Shown here one piece after another: positions 8,723 to 17,990 of a stretch of 64,000 bases of DNA. The DNA is from Abyssisolibacter fermentans (GTDB taxonomy: Bacteria > Bacillota > Clostridia > Tissierellales > MCWD3), in assembly GCF_001559865.1 (NCBI RefSeq), contig NZ_LOHE01000068.1:62001-126000 (forward strand), in the 5' to 3' direction. The notes below the pieces were generated by a model, which worked only from the letters and a program-made list of their open reading frames with translations, made no database searches and was not told where the DNA came from. Position 1 is the first letter of the stretch. Each line of letters begins with the position of its first letter. A program made the translations under genes and the position numbers.

Positions 8723-9155
8723 AAACGGAAGATATATTATATATCGAGAAACGCACACAAATTAGCATTTCTTGATATATAAAGTATATCAAAGGATGTG
8801 ATGTATGAAAAGTAGAAATATAAAAAAACTGCAAAAAAATCATAGAAAATTATATAGGGAGAAATCTACCTATAGGGTGTGGATAACTTTTTTGAAATTG
8901 TAAAAAATTATCCACAAGAGCAAGATTTGATTAAAACAGAGTAGTTTAATAAATTTTACTTTTCAGAGCTGTTTAGTTGTTTTAAAAATTGTCTAATGAT
9001 AATTTTTTTGATATAATTGACTTCTGAAATATTTATGCATAACTCCTTGATTTAATTGTTTGTGGGAATTCAATTATAACAAAGATTTATCATAAATGTT
9101 TTTTTATTTTATTCAAATGTTAAATTATTTTAGCGTTTTTGCACTATTATAGTAA
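8723..9155. other. Spacer with an inverted pair of perfect DnaA-box sequences
   Basis: TGTGGATAA at 8878-8886 and TTATCCACA at 8908-8916 are two exact 9-mers of the DnaA-box consensus in inverted orientation, 21 nt apart; flanking T and A runs extend the palindrome. A possible 32-residue frame beginning ATG at 8805 (MKSRNIKKLQKNHRKLYREK) lies just before, behind GGATGTGATGT, and could be another phage scrap. Nothing else is evident in this stretch. Confidence 0.5.
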
Positions 9156-9202
9156 AGATTATAGGCTTTGAAGACTTTTAGAATTGCTAAAGCCTATAAT
9201 CT
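9156..9202. terminator. Inverted repeat between convergent genes
   Basis: AGATTATAGGCTTT at 9156-9169 is the perfect complement of AAAGCCTATAATCT at 9189-9202 (14 bp, 19-nt loop). It lies between the + strand phage relic and the 3' end of the - strand gene at 9262. T-runs are poor on both sides, so a bidirectional terminator is likely but not certain. Confidence 0.65.
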
Positions 9203-9261
9203 TAAATAAAAAGTTTTCTATAGTGTAAATATAAAAGTTAGATAATTTGTAATTAATATAA

Positions 9262-10884
9262 TTAATCTTTATAAACTAAACTTTTAATTGATACGATAGC
9301 TGTGACGTTTAGTGTTCTCCTGGATTTGTCTTCATTATATAAATTTTCAACTTCATTATAAAACCAATCTATGTCTTTTTTTATAGTATATCCTTTATTT
9401 TGCAATTCATCTATAGCATCTTCAATTAGTTGTTCTTTTTGTTTGACAGTTAAATCTATCCAGTCATGTCCTGTTGTCTCAGAAGGAGATTTTTCCCAAT
9501 CGCTTTTATGAATATTTTTTTCTTGTTCATTATTGTTTTCTTCAATTGATATTGAATCATCTGATTCTCTTAAAAAATCATAATTAATATCATTATTTTC
9601 CCAATGAAATTTTGTTATTTCAGCACTATTATAATTAGAATGAGTATTATTATAGTTGTACCACTTTAAAAAATTTATGCTATTATAACCTACTTTAATG
9701 TTAGGATATTTATAAAAATCTGAATAAAATTCTCCTATTAATTTTTTGTTTGGTAGTGCTTGCATAGAAACACTTGCAATTTCTTTTTGGAACTGCGTTA
9801 GTAATTCTTTTGTTTTTTCCTTATCGTCTTCACTAATTTTTATAGAGTATTCTAAATCATAAGGAAGTACATCATCTGAATTATACCAATCTATTCGAAT
9901 TAAATAATCATACGGAAAAAGTTCTGAATCATTTTCACTAATATCAAATGTAAAAATCCATTTTCCAGTAGGAGTATATAATTTAGAGTAATATTCTTCT
10001 AAGTATTCTTTTAAATCTTTACTACCTTTAATTTTTCTTTTTAATGTTACATTTATTAAATTGCTTTTATTTGATACTTCTTCATTCTCTTTACTCTCTT
10101 CATTTTCAATGTTTTCATCAGAAGGTAAAATGAATAATCTAATCTCGCTAGTAGAATTATCAAATTTAGAATATTGTAAAGTTATATTATTCCAAAAAGT
10201 TACATACAAGTATTTGTTTTCGGAGAAAACTTGTTTTTCATCTTTTACATTTGGTGTTCCATATATTTTTTTTATAATCTTCTTAAAATATTCATATAAT
10301 GGTTTATAATCAACACCTTCTATGTCATAAACAAAAGTACCCCTTGTTAAACCATCTATTTTATGAAATCTTCCACTATTATAAAACTCATTACCTTTCA
10401 AAACGATATATTCTAAATTATTATTATGTGTAGATTTATTTACGTATTCTTCACAATTTTCACCAAGTACGTCAACATAATCTTTTAACTTACCTAAGTC
10501 TTTATTAATTAGATTTACAAGGAAAATTTTGTTGAAGTTTTTCTCATTTATAGCATAATAATTCTCAATATTATCTATTTTACTCATATTATCGTTTTTG
10601 TTATCTAGATTATTCAATTGTATATCGTTAATGCTGGCAGTATTAGTTTCTCCATTCCATTCAACTTTTTTGCCTAAAATTTCTGCAACTTTTCTTATTG
10701 GTACATATGTAGTTCCATTATATAAAATATTGTCACATGTAATTTTTTGTTTATTAACTTCTAAATTGATTGAATTAAATAAAACTTCAATTGTTTGCTT
10801 TACGCCTTGTGCAAAGCCTAAAGAGCTTCCTAATAATAAAGTTATTACTATTCCTGTAAGTACCCCTTTCAAATATTTCTTCAT
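9262..10884 (-). CDS. Secreted protein with N-terminal stalk (copper amine oxidase N-like) domain
   Basis: A 540-residue exported protein. A signal peptide (MKKYLKGVLTGIVITLLLGS, cleavage near GFAQG) is followed by a stalk domain at about 30-95 with the usual block VPIRKVAEILGKKVEWNG. The remainder, rich in Asn, Glu, Lys and Tyr with no Cys motif, is unfamiliar. Two ATGs lie 6 bp apart; the second (10884) sits 8 nt after AAGGAGG while the first is only 2 nt from it, so I use 10884. It is one of only four minus-strand genes here. Stalk domains are common in clostridial surface proteins; the ligand is unknown. Confidence 0.8.
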   Translation of the reverse strand: MKKYLKGVLTGIVITLLLGSSLGFAQGVKQTIEVLFNSINLEVNKQKITCDNILYNGTTYVPIRKVAEILGKKVEWNGETNTASINDIQLNNLDNKNDNMSKIDNIENYYAINEKNFNKIFLVNLINKDLGKLKDYVDVLGENCEEYVNKSTHNNNLEYIVLKGNEFYNSGRFHKIDGLTRGTFVYDIEGVDYKPLYEYFKKIIKKIYGTPNVKDEKQVFSENKYLYVTFWNNITLQYSKFDNSTSEIRLFILPSDENIENEESKENEEVSNKSNLINVTLKRKIKGSKDLKEYLEEYYSKLYTPTGKWIFTFDISENDSELFPYDYLIRIDWYNSDDVLPYDLEYSIKISEDDKEKTKELLTQFQKEIASVSMQALPNKKLIGEFYSDFYKYPNIKVGYNSINFLKWYNYNNTHSNYNSAEITKFHWENNDINYDFLRESDDSISIEENNNEQEKNIHKSDWEKSPSETTGHDWIDLTVKQKEQLIEDAIDELQNKGYTIKKDIDWFYNEVENLYNEDKSRRTLNVTAIVSIKSLVYKD

Positions 10885-11228
10885 TGTCATGTCCTCCTTG
10901 TGTTTTTTTTAGGTATGACTGTCCCTCTTTCTTTTCCTAATGTTGTGATATTCTACATTAAGTTTCATATTCCTGCTTTAATCGTTTTTTATTTCTATAA
11001 CAGGGAATTAAAAGCACAGCAATAATATCAAGATTAGTGAAATTGAAGTATAAGTGTTAATAGAAACGTAGCAAAAAGAAATAGTCACTTAGTTTATGTT
11101 ATAATAACATCAATTTATTACAAAATGTAAATATCATATAAATATTTCTTCAAAATAGAAGGTATATCCAAAATAATGAAGTATATATAATTATGTACAG
11201 GATATAAATTCAAAAGGAGGAATAGTTT
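10885..11228. other. Divergent promoter region
   Basis: This 344-bp gap separates the minus-strand stalk-domain gene from the plus-strand nucleotidase and must serve both. TATAAT at 11100-11105 could be the -10 box for the nucleotidase, but I see no convincing -35. AAAGGAGGAAT before 11229 is the nucleotidase ribosome site. No hairpin or riboswitch pattern was seen. Confidence 0.4.
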
Positions 11229-12944
11229 ATGGGTAAATTTAAGAAGCTTAGTTTTATACTTGTTTTTATGCTAATTTTTACGGCATTATTTTCTAGTATT
11301 GCATTTGCTAATGAAAAGAAGGTTAAAGTAACAGCTACTGACAGCATAGCATTAACTATAGTTCATACTAATGATACACATGCTAGAGTTGAAGCAGATA
11401 AATATGCAGGTATGGGTTTTGCTAAGATTGCAACTAAAATTAAGCAAATAAGAGAAACTAATGAAAATGTCTTAGTTTTAGATGCAGGAGATACTTTTCA
11501 TGGTCAAACTATTGCAACATTAGTAAAAGGGGAAAGTATAGTAAAAATAATGAATACTATAGGTTATGATGCAATGGTTACTGGTAACCATGATTATAAC
11601 TATGGGCAGGAAAGATTATTAGAATTAGAAGGTATGACTAATTTTCCAATTCTTGCTGCAAACGTTGTCAAGGATGACGGGACTGAATTCTTAAAACCAT
11701 ATATTATTAAAGAAATTGGTGGATTGAAAGTAGGTATTTTTGGTTTAGCTACTCCTGATACTGTATTTATGACTCATCCAAATAACGTTAAAGGGCTAAA
11801 ATTTAATGACCCTATAGTAGCTGCTGGTGAAATGGTTGCAGAGTTAAATGATAAGACAGATATTATTATAGCGTTAGCACACCTTGGATTAGATGAAAGT
11901 AGTTCTATTACAAGCGAAAAAGTAGCTGAGGCAGTAAAAGGAATAGACATTATGGTTGATGGTCATAGTCATACAACTTTACCAGAAGGCAAAAAAGTTA
12001 ATGATACTCTTATAGTGCAAGCTGGTGAGTATGATAAAAACTTGGGAATAGTAAATTTGACATATGAAGATGGCAAAATAAGTTCTATAAATGCTTCATT
12101 ATTAACTAAAGAAGAAGCTGCTGATTTAGATGAAGAAGAAGATGTAATTTCCGTTGTTTCTGATATTAAACAAAAAAATGGTGAAATAACTTCTGCTGTA
12201 GTGGGTAAGACAGAAATTCATTTGGATGGAGAAAGAGCAGATGTTAGGACAAAAGAAACTAATCTAGGTAATCTTATAACTTCAGCTATGTTAAAAGTAA
12301 CTGATGCAGACATTGCTTTTACAAATGGTGGTGGTATTAGAGCATCTATAGAAATAGGTGATATTACAAAGGGTGATGTTATTACTGTTTTACCATTTGG
12401 AAATTATGTTGTTGCTAAGAATGTAACAGGAGCAGATATTGTGGCTGCAATAGAGCATGGAATAGATTCATATCCTGAAACAAAAGGAGCATTTCCTCAT
12501 GTAGCAGGTATGACATTTAAGTTTGATCCATCTAAGCAAGCTGGGGATAGATTAGTTGAAGTTAAAGTTGGTAATGAGCTAATAGACCCAAACAAAACTT
12601 ATAAATTAGCTACTAATGACTTTTTGGCAGCAGGTGGAGATGGATATGAAATGCTAGCTGATGGCCAAACTTTAGGCGAGTATCCAGGTCTTGATGAAAT
12701 ATTAATAGAGCATATACAAAAATATGGTACAGAAGATGCAAAAGTTGATGGTAGGGTTCAGGTTTATGAAGAGACAAATACTATTGAAGTTGATATTACT
12801 ACTTATGAAGTAGTAAAAGGTGATGTGTTATGGAGAATTGCTAAAAAATTTGGATTCACATGGCAAAAAATAGCGGAATATAATAAGTTAGAAAATCCAA
12901 ACTTGATATTTACCGGTCAAAAACTTTTGATTCCTGCACAATAA
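11229..12944 (+). CDS. Secreted 5'-nucleotidase / 2',3'-cyclic phosphodiesterase with LysM anchor
   Basis: A 571-residue exported metallophosphoesterase that releases phosphate or nucleosides from external nucleotides. After the signal peptide (cleavage near IAFA-NE) the metal ligands lie in HTNDTH (46-51), DAGDTFHGQ, GNHDYNYG, AHLGLD and DGHSHT. The C-terminal substrate domain carries TNGGGIRASI, NYVVAKNVTG and ATNDFLAAGGDGYEM. A LysM domain closes the chain (VVKGDVLWRIAKKFG to TGQKLLIPAQ), so the enzyme probably binds peptidoglycan. The ATG follows AAAAGGAGGAAT, and a strong terminator follows the gene. Confidence 0.93.
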   Translation: MGKFKKLSFILVFMLIFTALFSSIAFANEKKVKVTATDSIALTIVHTNDTHARVEADKYAGMGFAKIATKIKQIRETNENVLVLDAGDTFHGQTIATLVKGESIVKIMNTIGYDAMVTGNHDYNYGQERLLELEGMTNFPILAANVVKDDGTEFLKPYIIKEIGGLKVGIFGLATPDTVFMTHPNNVKGLKFNDPIVAAGEMVAELNDKTDIIIALAHLGLDESSSITSEKVAEAVKGIDIMVDGHSHTTLPEGKKVNDTLIVQAGEYDKNLGIVNLTYEDGKISSINASLLTKEEAADLDEEEDVISVVSDIKQKNGEITSAVVGKTEIHLDGERADVRTKETNLGNLITSAMLKVTDADIAFTNGGGIRASIEIGDITKGDVITVLPFGNYVVAKNVTGADIVAAIEHGIDSYPETKGAFPHVAGMTFKFDPSKQAGDRLVEVKVGNELIDPNKTYKLATNDFLAAGGDGYEMLADGQTLGEYPGLDEILIEHIQKYGTEDAKVDGRVQVYEETNTIEVDITTYEVVKGDVLWRIAKKFGFTWQKIAEYNKLENPNLIFTGQKLLIPAQ

Positions 12945-12970
12945 TAAATAAAGAAATTAAGAAAAAAGTA

Positions 12971-13010
12971 AAAGTAGATACAGGATATATTCTGTGTCTA
13001 CTTTTTTTAG
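12971..13010 (+). terminator. Terminator of the nucleotidase gene
   Basis: AAAGTAGATACA at 12971-12982 pairs with TGTGTCTACTTT at 12993-13004 (one G-U), followed by a T-run to 13008. Confidence 0.92.
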
Positions 13011-13086
13011 AAAACAATATTAATAAAATTGCTTATTCATAATTAATTAATACTAGCTATCTAGGCAATTAAATTCAATAAGGATT

Positions 13087-13254
13087 TTACTTCTGAACAT
13101 TATCTACCCAATGTTTTGCTTCTTCTACACATAGCTCACTAGGGATAGGAACTCTTGATTCTGGTTCAGTTTTTTCTATATCTGCCCAAGCAGCTAGTTT
13201 GTTTCCTTCTGTTGTCATTGGCACTTTTTTATAAAACTTTTCATTTACACTCAT
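13087..13254 (-). CDS. DUF3787-family small protein
   Basis: A 55-residue protein on the minus strand, MSVNEKFYKKVPMTTEGNKL at the start and EEAKHWVDNVQK at the end. The core AAWADIEKTEPESRVPIPSE followed by an acidic-basic helix ending in WVDN is what I remember of DUF3787, a short family of unknown function in Clostridia. The ATG at 13254 follows GGGAGTG. It lies convergent to the nucleotidase gene and divergent from the antiporter gene. No membrane segment and no signal. Confidence 0.8.
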   Translation of the reverse strand: MSVNEKFYKKVPMTTEGNKLAAWADIEKTEPESRVPIPSELCVEEAKHWVDNVQK

Positions 13255-13751
13255 TTTTTCACTCCCTAAAGTACATTTTTAAATACTATTCGATTAATAT
13301 TATTTTTTCAAAATATAAAAAAATTATTAAGTAATATAATGGTTTAATCCATAAAATATGTTTTCAATTCAATAAATATATAATCATTATTAATATTTAT
13401 TAGTTAAAAATAATAATATAAAAATAAGAAAAGAAATTTAAGTGATACAAATTTATTTTAAATATAAACAACTTGTTAAGTTAATAGAAAGATAAATAAC
13501 AATAAATACATAATGCGTCAAATAATGCATGTAATAAATAAACAAAAAATAAAGGAATTTCAAAATATTTATTGAATATTACAATAATGAAACAATTACT
13601 CGTTATTTATTAAAATTTTGTAATCTATATGGAATTATAGTAATGTAATTTCTTATCATAGATTAAAAAAGTCTTTGTCATAAGACTTGATTCATTTAAT
13701 GTATTGAATTATTAGTGCATTGAATGTAACTACTAAAAAGGGGGTATTTGT
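13255..13751. other. Long AT-rich spacer before the antiporter gene
   Basis: About 500 bp without a reading frame, extremely A/T-rich with many TAAATA runs. A small hairpin AAGTCTT/AAGACTT lies at 13669-13688, about 65 bp before the antiporter start. It must carry the divergent promoters of the DUF3787 and antiporter genes, but I cannot assign them. No riboswitch signature recognised. Confidence 0.4.
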
Positions 13752-15443
13752 TTGAAAAAGTTAAGAGTTATAAGCATGTTTATTGTAGTAGCTTTAGTTT
13801 TATGTTTAGCTTTGCCAGCTTTGGCTGATAGTGAAGAAGCTACTAAGCCTTATTTTGGCATCTTATCTATAATCCCACCTGTACTAGCAATCGTATTAGC
13901 ATTTTTAACAAAACAAGTTATATTATCTTTATTTTTAGGTATTTTTGCTGGAGCTATAATGATGAATAATGGGAATCCTGGTTTGGGATTTTTAAGAGCA
14001 TTAGATCATTATATGGTTGGTTCTTTAGCAGACGCTTGGAATGCCGCAATTATTATATTTACTTTAACTATTGGTGGTATGGTTGGTATAATTGGCAAAA
14101 TGGGTGGTATGAAAGCTGTTGCTGAATCATTATCTAAAAAAGCCAAGACTCGTAGAAGTGCTCAAGTAATTACTTCTTTACTCGGAGTATTAGTATTTTT
14201 TGATGATTATGCTAATACTTTGATAGTTGGTCCAACAATGAGACCATTAACTGATAAGTTAAAAGTATCTAGAGAAAAATTAGCCTATATAGTAGACTCC
14301 ACAGCAGCTCCTGTTGTTGGTATGGCATTGATTTCAACTTGGGTAGGTTATGAAATAGGTATAATAAAAGACGTATTTATAGATTTAGGCGTAGAGGCTA
14401 ATATATATGGTATATTTTTAAGAACTATACCATACACATTCTATAATATTTTTGCTTTAGCTTTAGTATTTACTATTGGTGGAACTGGTAAAGATTTTGG
14501 ACCTATGCTTAAAGCTGAAAGAAGATCAGTGTTAGAAGGTAAGCTTTTAGCAGATAATGCTAAACCAATGGCAAGTGATGAAATAACTAAAATGGAAATA
14601 AAAGAAGGTACTAAACTTAAAGCTAGGAATGCTATATTACCAATAATAACTTTGGTTTTGGTTTCTTTTATTGGCTTGTGGTATAACGGTTATACATTTA
14701 GTGAAGCAGGAACAGATCCTTTTACATGGGAAGGAATAAGAACATGTTTCGGAAATGCAGACGCTAGTGTTGTTTTAATATGGGGCGCTGTTGTTGGTAG
14801 TATAGTAGCTGGTATATTGGCTGTTTCTCAAAAAATATTATCACTTGGCCAAGTATTTGATTCTTGGGTAGATGGTGCTAAATCGTTAGTTATAACAGGT
14901 ATTATACTTGTTTTAGCTTGGTCGTTAGGGTCAGTAACAAGTGATGTTGGAACAGCTGATTATTTGGTAGATGCTACAAAAGGTTTATTACATGGTGGAG
15001 TTATACCTATAGTAGTATTTATTATTTCATGTTTGGTTGCTTTTTCAACAGGTACATCATGGGGTACTATGGCAATAGTTGTTCCTTTAGCTGTACCATT
15101 AGCGAATGCATTTATTACTGGAGATCCAGCTAGTTCGCCACTAGTTATAGCAACGTTAAGTGCTGTTTTATCTGGTTCTATATTTGGAGATCACTGTTCT
15201 CCTATATCAGATACTACAATTATGTCCTCAATGGCTTCAGCATCTGACCATCTAGACCATGTTAAAACTCAGGCACCATATTCTTTAGTAGGAGCTGCTT
15301 TAGCTATTTTGGGATATTTATTAGTTGGTTTATTTAACGTACCAGTTTGGATAACACTTCTACTTGGTATTGTAGGAATTATTGCAATAGTTTTGGTATT
15401 TGGTAAGGATCCTTCAAAAAAATTAATTGAAGTTAAAAAATAA
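13752..15443 (+). CDS. NhaC-family Na+/H+ antiporter-like transporter
   Basis: A 563-residue membrane protein with about 12-13 hydrophobic segments after a signal-like N-terminus ending ALADSEEA. Family blocks include VFFDDYANTLIVGPTMRPLT near 150, STAAPVVGMALISTW, and the C-terminal SGSIFGDHCSPISDTTIMSS with ASDHLDHVKTQAPY. NhaC-type proteins exchange sodium for protons; some relatives move organic anions or amino acids, so the substrate is not settled. It starts at TTG 13752 after AAAAGGGGG. It is monocistronic with its own terminator. Confidence 0.88.
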   Translation: MKKLRVISMFIVVALVLCLALPALADSEEATKPYFGILSIIPPVLAIVLAFLTKQVILSLFLGIFAGAIMMNNGNPGLGFLRALDHYMVGSLADAWNAAIIIFTLTIGGMVGIIGKMGGMKAVAESLSKKAKTRRSAQVITSLLGVLVFFDDYANTLIVGPTMRPLTDKLKVSREKLAYIVDSTAAPVVGMALISTWVGYEIGIIKDVFIDLGVEANIYGIFLRTIPYTFYNIFALALVFTIGGTGKDFGPMLKAERRSVLEGKLLADNAKPMASDEITKMEIKEGTKLKARNAILPIITLVLVSFIGLWYNGYTFSEAGTDPFTWEGIRTCFGNADASVVLIWGAVVGSIVAGILAVSQKILSLGQVFDSWVDGAKSLVITGIILVLAWSLGSVTSDVGTADYLVDATKGLLHGGVIPIVVFIISCLVAFSTGTSWGTMAIVVPLAVPLANAFITGDPASSPLVIATLSAVLSGSIFGDHCSPISDTTIMSSMASASDHLDHVKTQAPYSLVGAALAILGYLLVGLFNVPVWITLLLGIVGIIAIVLVFGKDPSKKLIEVKK

Positions 15444-15474
15444 ATTATAAAATTGTAAAATAGTATTGATACTT

Positions 15475-15520
15475 GAGCATGCATTTTGTTATAATATGAA
15501 ATGCATGTTCTTTGATTTTT
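15475..15520 (+). terminator. Terminator of the antiporter gene
   Basis: GAGCATGCATTTT at 15475-15487 pairs with GAAATGCATGTTC at 15498-15510 with G-U closure, then TTTGATTTTT. The following stretch to 15758 is AT-rich and holds only the AAGGAG ribosome site for the next gene. Confidence 0.82.
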
Positions 15521-15758
15521 GGGATTAAAGACTCATATGTAAATGGTATATAATAATAAATAATAGCATAAGTATTAATAATAGATAAATTTGTTTATAA
15601 ATAAATTCATTTACATATTAATGAAAAGCAGGAATATATATTTTTACATAGAATGATATAAAGAGGCATTATTTTAAAATAATTGTTTTGAAAATTCATG
15701 TAGAAAATATACATATTTTGTACATTTAAGATGAAATTATTTTGAAGGAGAGATTTCT

Positions 15759-16490
15759 GTGTTACCTTTAATTGATGAAAAAATAGATTTATATCAAGGG
15801 CTAACTGAAAAGTTTTTGTATAATTCTGATATAAATTCAATATTTATTTTATTATCTCTTTACGATTTAGAAGAAAACATGAGTAATATATATCCTAAAT
15901 ATTTAGGTATGAAAAAGATTAGGACACAGATAATGAGATTCCTAAAAAATAAAAATATTGAAAATGTTAAAAATATTGCTAATTATATTAGCTTTATTAT
16001 TCATGAAGATGTTAATAGAATTGAGTTATGCTTCTACATAGAAGGATATAAAAAAGGTTATAATGATATAAAATGGGTAAATGTTTTGGAAAAAAAGGCT
16101 TTAAATACTAGAACAATGGACGAGCTATATTCGTCAAAATATTTATTTCATGTTAGTCAAAATTATAATATAAAACAAATTAAAAAACAAATTAAGAGAG
16201 AAATAGATTATAATGCAAAGAAGGATTCTAAATTAGTCGAAATGATGCACATTTTTGTAAATAAAGTCATCAAGAAAAAACTTTATAATCTTAATAATCA
16301 TGTTAATGAACAGTTAAAGCTATGTTTAGAATCTTATGATATAGTAGAAGAAAAATACAATTTAAAAGAAGAAGATATAAATATAATATATAAAAATCTA
16401 TATTCTATGATTATGAAAAATCTAAAAAATATATACAAAGAAGCATATTGGTTTGGTGTAAATGATAGAGTATTAAAAAGATACATATAA
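15759..16490 (+). CDS. Hypothetical helical protein upstream of bofC-like gene
   Basis: A 243-residue soluble protein, very rich in Lys, Asn, Ile and Tyr, mostly helical, with no signal or Cys motif. I do not recognise the family with confidence; the segment FYIEGYKKGYNDIKWVNVL near 88-106 is its most distinctive part. It begins at GTG 15759, 8 nt after AAGGAG. The bofC-like sporulation gene starts 82 bp later on the same strand, which hints at a shared transcript and perhaps a sporulation link, but that is inference only. Confidence 0.65.
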   Translation: MLPLIDEKIDLYQGLTEKFLYNSDINSIFILLSLYDLEENMSNIYPKYLGMKKIRTQIMRFLKNKNIENVKNIANYISFIIHEDVNRIELCFYIEGYKKGYNDIKWVNVLEKKALNTRTMDELYSSKYLFHVSQNYNIKQIKKQIKREIDYNAKKDSKLVEMMHIFVNKVIKKKLYNLNNHVNEQLKLCLESYDIVEEKYNLKEEDINIIYKNLYSMIMKNLKNIYKEAYWFGVNDRVLKRYI

Positions 16491-16572
16491 AAATGGTTAA
16501 AACAACTATGAATTGAATAATATTATAGAATTTGGGAAAAATATCTTTCTAGAAGCATGTGGAGGGATATTT

Positions 16573-17163
16573 ATGAAAAACTATAAGAAAATGAGTGTAG
16601 TTGTTTTGTATATGTTGTTTATATTAGTTGGTTTTGTATATGGTTATAACAAAGGTAAAGACATAAGTGATGATAATAATAACATTGCTCATGAAAAAAA
16701 TGGTATTGATGTGCAGAAGGTTGAAGATGAAAAAGTTATTAAACATGAAGAAAAAATTACACCAAGTACTTTACTAGAATATGTATATTACTATACTAAG
16801 TGTAATCATACAATTACTGAAGTTAAAAAACCAACTGGCGACATAATTGGTATGAATGAAGAAAAGTTTATGAGGTATATAACTATAAATTGTCCTCAAT
16901 GGGAGTTAATTAGTTTTTCAAGTAATAAAATTGTAATGAGCATAAAAAAACATCACCTTTGCCCTAATCATTACATCATAGGTGTAGAAAATGATAAAAT
17001 AGCTGTTTATAAAATTGGAAAAGACGGAAAGAAAGTATTATTTAAGATTGTTAATCATTCAGTAAAACTCTTAAATGAAATAGATCAAAGAAAACTCAAG
17101 GAAGGAATAACCGTAGATAGTAAAGAAGAAATGGTTGAAGTTCTAGAAAATTTCTCTAGTTAA
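16573..17163 (+). CDS. BofC-like protein (BofC C-terminal domain)
   Basis: A 196-residue protein with a short cytoplasmic start, one N-terminal membrane anchor (VVVLYMLFILVGFVYGY) and an exported domain. Its C-terminal part shows the BofC pattern: MNEEKFMRYI, CPQWELISFSSNKIVMS, HLCPNHYIIGVENDKIAVYK, and the closing block EGITVDSKEEMVEVLENFSS. In Bacillus, BofC acts between the two cells of the sporangium in sigma-K checkpoint signalling; clostridial homologues are less defined. I start at ATG 16573 after GTGGAGGG rather than at TTG 16513, which lacks a ribosome site. Confidence 0.82.
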   Translation: MKNYKKMSVVVLYMLFILVGFVYGYNKGKDISDDNNNIAHEKNGIDVQKVEDEKVIKHEEKITPSTLLEYVYYYTKCNHTITEVKKPTGDIIGMNEEKFMRYITINCPQWELISFSSNKIVMSIKKHHLCPNHYIIGVENDKIAVYKIGKDGKKVLFKIVNHSVKLLNEIDQRKLKEGITVDSKEEMVEVLENFSS

Positions 17164-17229
17164 GTAGAGAACAAAATTCTATCCTTTTTAAGTCGATTTA
17201 TTATTCCTATAATAAGCCAAATGCAATAA

Positions 17230-17265
17230 GAAGATCTTCTTGGCAAAAACGAAGATCTTTTTCTA
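17230..17265 (+). terminator. Terminator after the bofC-like gene
   Basis: GAAGATCTTC at 17230-17239 and GAAGATCTTT at 17251-17260 can form a 9-bp stem, followed by TTTTTC. It separates the bofC-like gene from ruvC. Confidence 0.82.
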
Positions 17266-17414
17266 ATCTATAGGAAATTATATTCATTTTGATTTATAAA
17301 CAAAGCAAAGCTTATCAAAGCACTTCTTTTGTTGACGTAGATTAATATTATTTTTAAAATTAAAGGATTATAGCTGAATATATCGAATATATGTTTGTAT
17401 AAACATTAATATAA

Positions 17415-17458
17415 CTCTGATTGTTCATAGTTTATAGTTATTTTATGAATTATCTGAG
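17415..17458. repeat. Palindromic element related to CCTGATTATTC hairpins
   Basis: CTCTGATTGTTCATA at 17415-17429 faces TATGAATTATCTGAG at 17444-17458, with most positions able to pair. It lies 24 bp before the ruvC start and resembles hairpins at 48668 and 50129, so it belongs to the dispersed family described under findings. It could also act as a 5' leader hairpin of ruvC. Confidence 0.55.
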
Positions 17459-17482
17459 TTATATAAAAGGAGAGTTTGTAAA

Positions 17483-17977
17483 TTGATTGTTTTAGGTATT
17501 GACCCTGGTATAGCAATCGTAGGATATGGTGTAATTAAATATGAAAATAGTAAATTTAAAGTTTTGGATTTTGGAGTTTTGACAACACCAGCTGGTATGA
17601 GTTTTCCTGATAGATTAAAGAGCGTATATGATAGTTTAATAGTGTTAATAGAAAGATTTAAACCGGATGCTGTTGCAATAGAAGAACTTTTTTTTAATAA
17701 GAACGTAAAAACAGCTATAACTGTAGGACAAGCAAGAGGTGTTTTGGTATTGGGAGCAGTAAATAATGGAATAGATATATATGAGTATACACCTTTGCAG
17801 ATTAAACAAGGAGTAGTTGGTTACGGTAGAGCAACCAAAAAACAAGTACAAAATATGGTTAAAATACTGTTGAATTTAAAAGAAATACCAAAACCTGATG
17901 ATGCTGCAGATGCACTTGCGGTTGCAATAAGTCATATTCATTCTTCAAATTTTAAAGATATGTTCAAAATGAGATAG
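17483..17977 (+). CDS. ruvC: Holliday junction resolvase RuvC
   Basis: A 164-residue endonuclease of normal length that cuts Holliday junctions symmetrically during recombination. Acidic active-site residues are visible: D7 in VLGIDPG, E67/E68 in VAIEELFF, and the DD of KPDDAADALAVA near 139. It starts at TTG 17483, 13 nt after AAGGAGAG. ruvA and ruvB follow with short gaps, so RuvABC is made from one operon. Confidence 0.97.
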   Translation: MIVLGIDPGIAIVGYGVIKYENSKFKVLDFGVLTTPAGMSFPDRLKSVYDSLIVLIERFKPDAVAIEELFFNKNVKTAITVGQARGVLVLGAVNNGIDIYEYTPLQIKQGVVGYGRATKKQVQNMVKILLNLKEIPKPDDAADALAVAISHIHSSNFKDMFKMR

Positions 17978-17990
17978 TGAGGAGTTTTTT

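Noticed and set aside
8878-8916. Chromosomal replication origin
   Set aside because: Only two DnaA boxes, and no dnaA, dnaN, recF or gyrB nearby. Kept as a curiosity only.
13255-13751. Riboswitch upstream of the antiporter gene
   Set aside because: The long spacer invited one, but only a 7-bp hairpin was seen and no conserved aptamer motif.
16513-16572. Upstream TTG extension of the bofC-like gene
   Set aside because: No ribosome site before TTG 16513, whereas GTGGAGGG precedes ATG 16573 and gives a normal membrane-anchor start.
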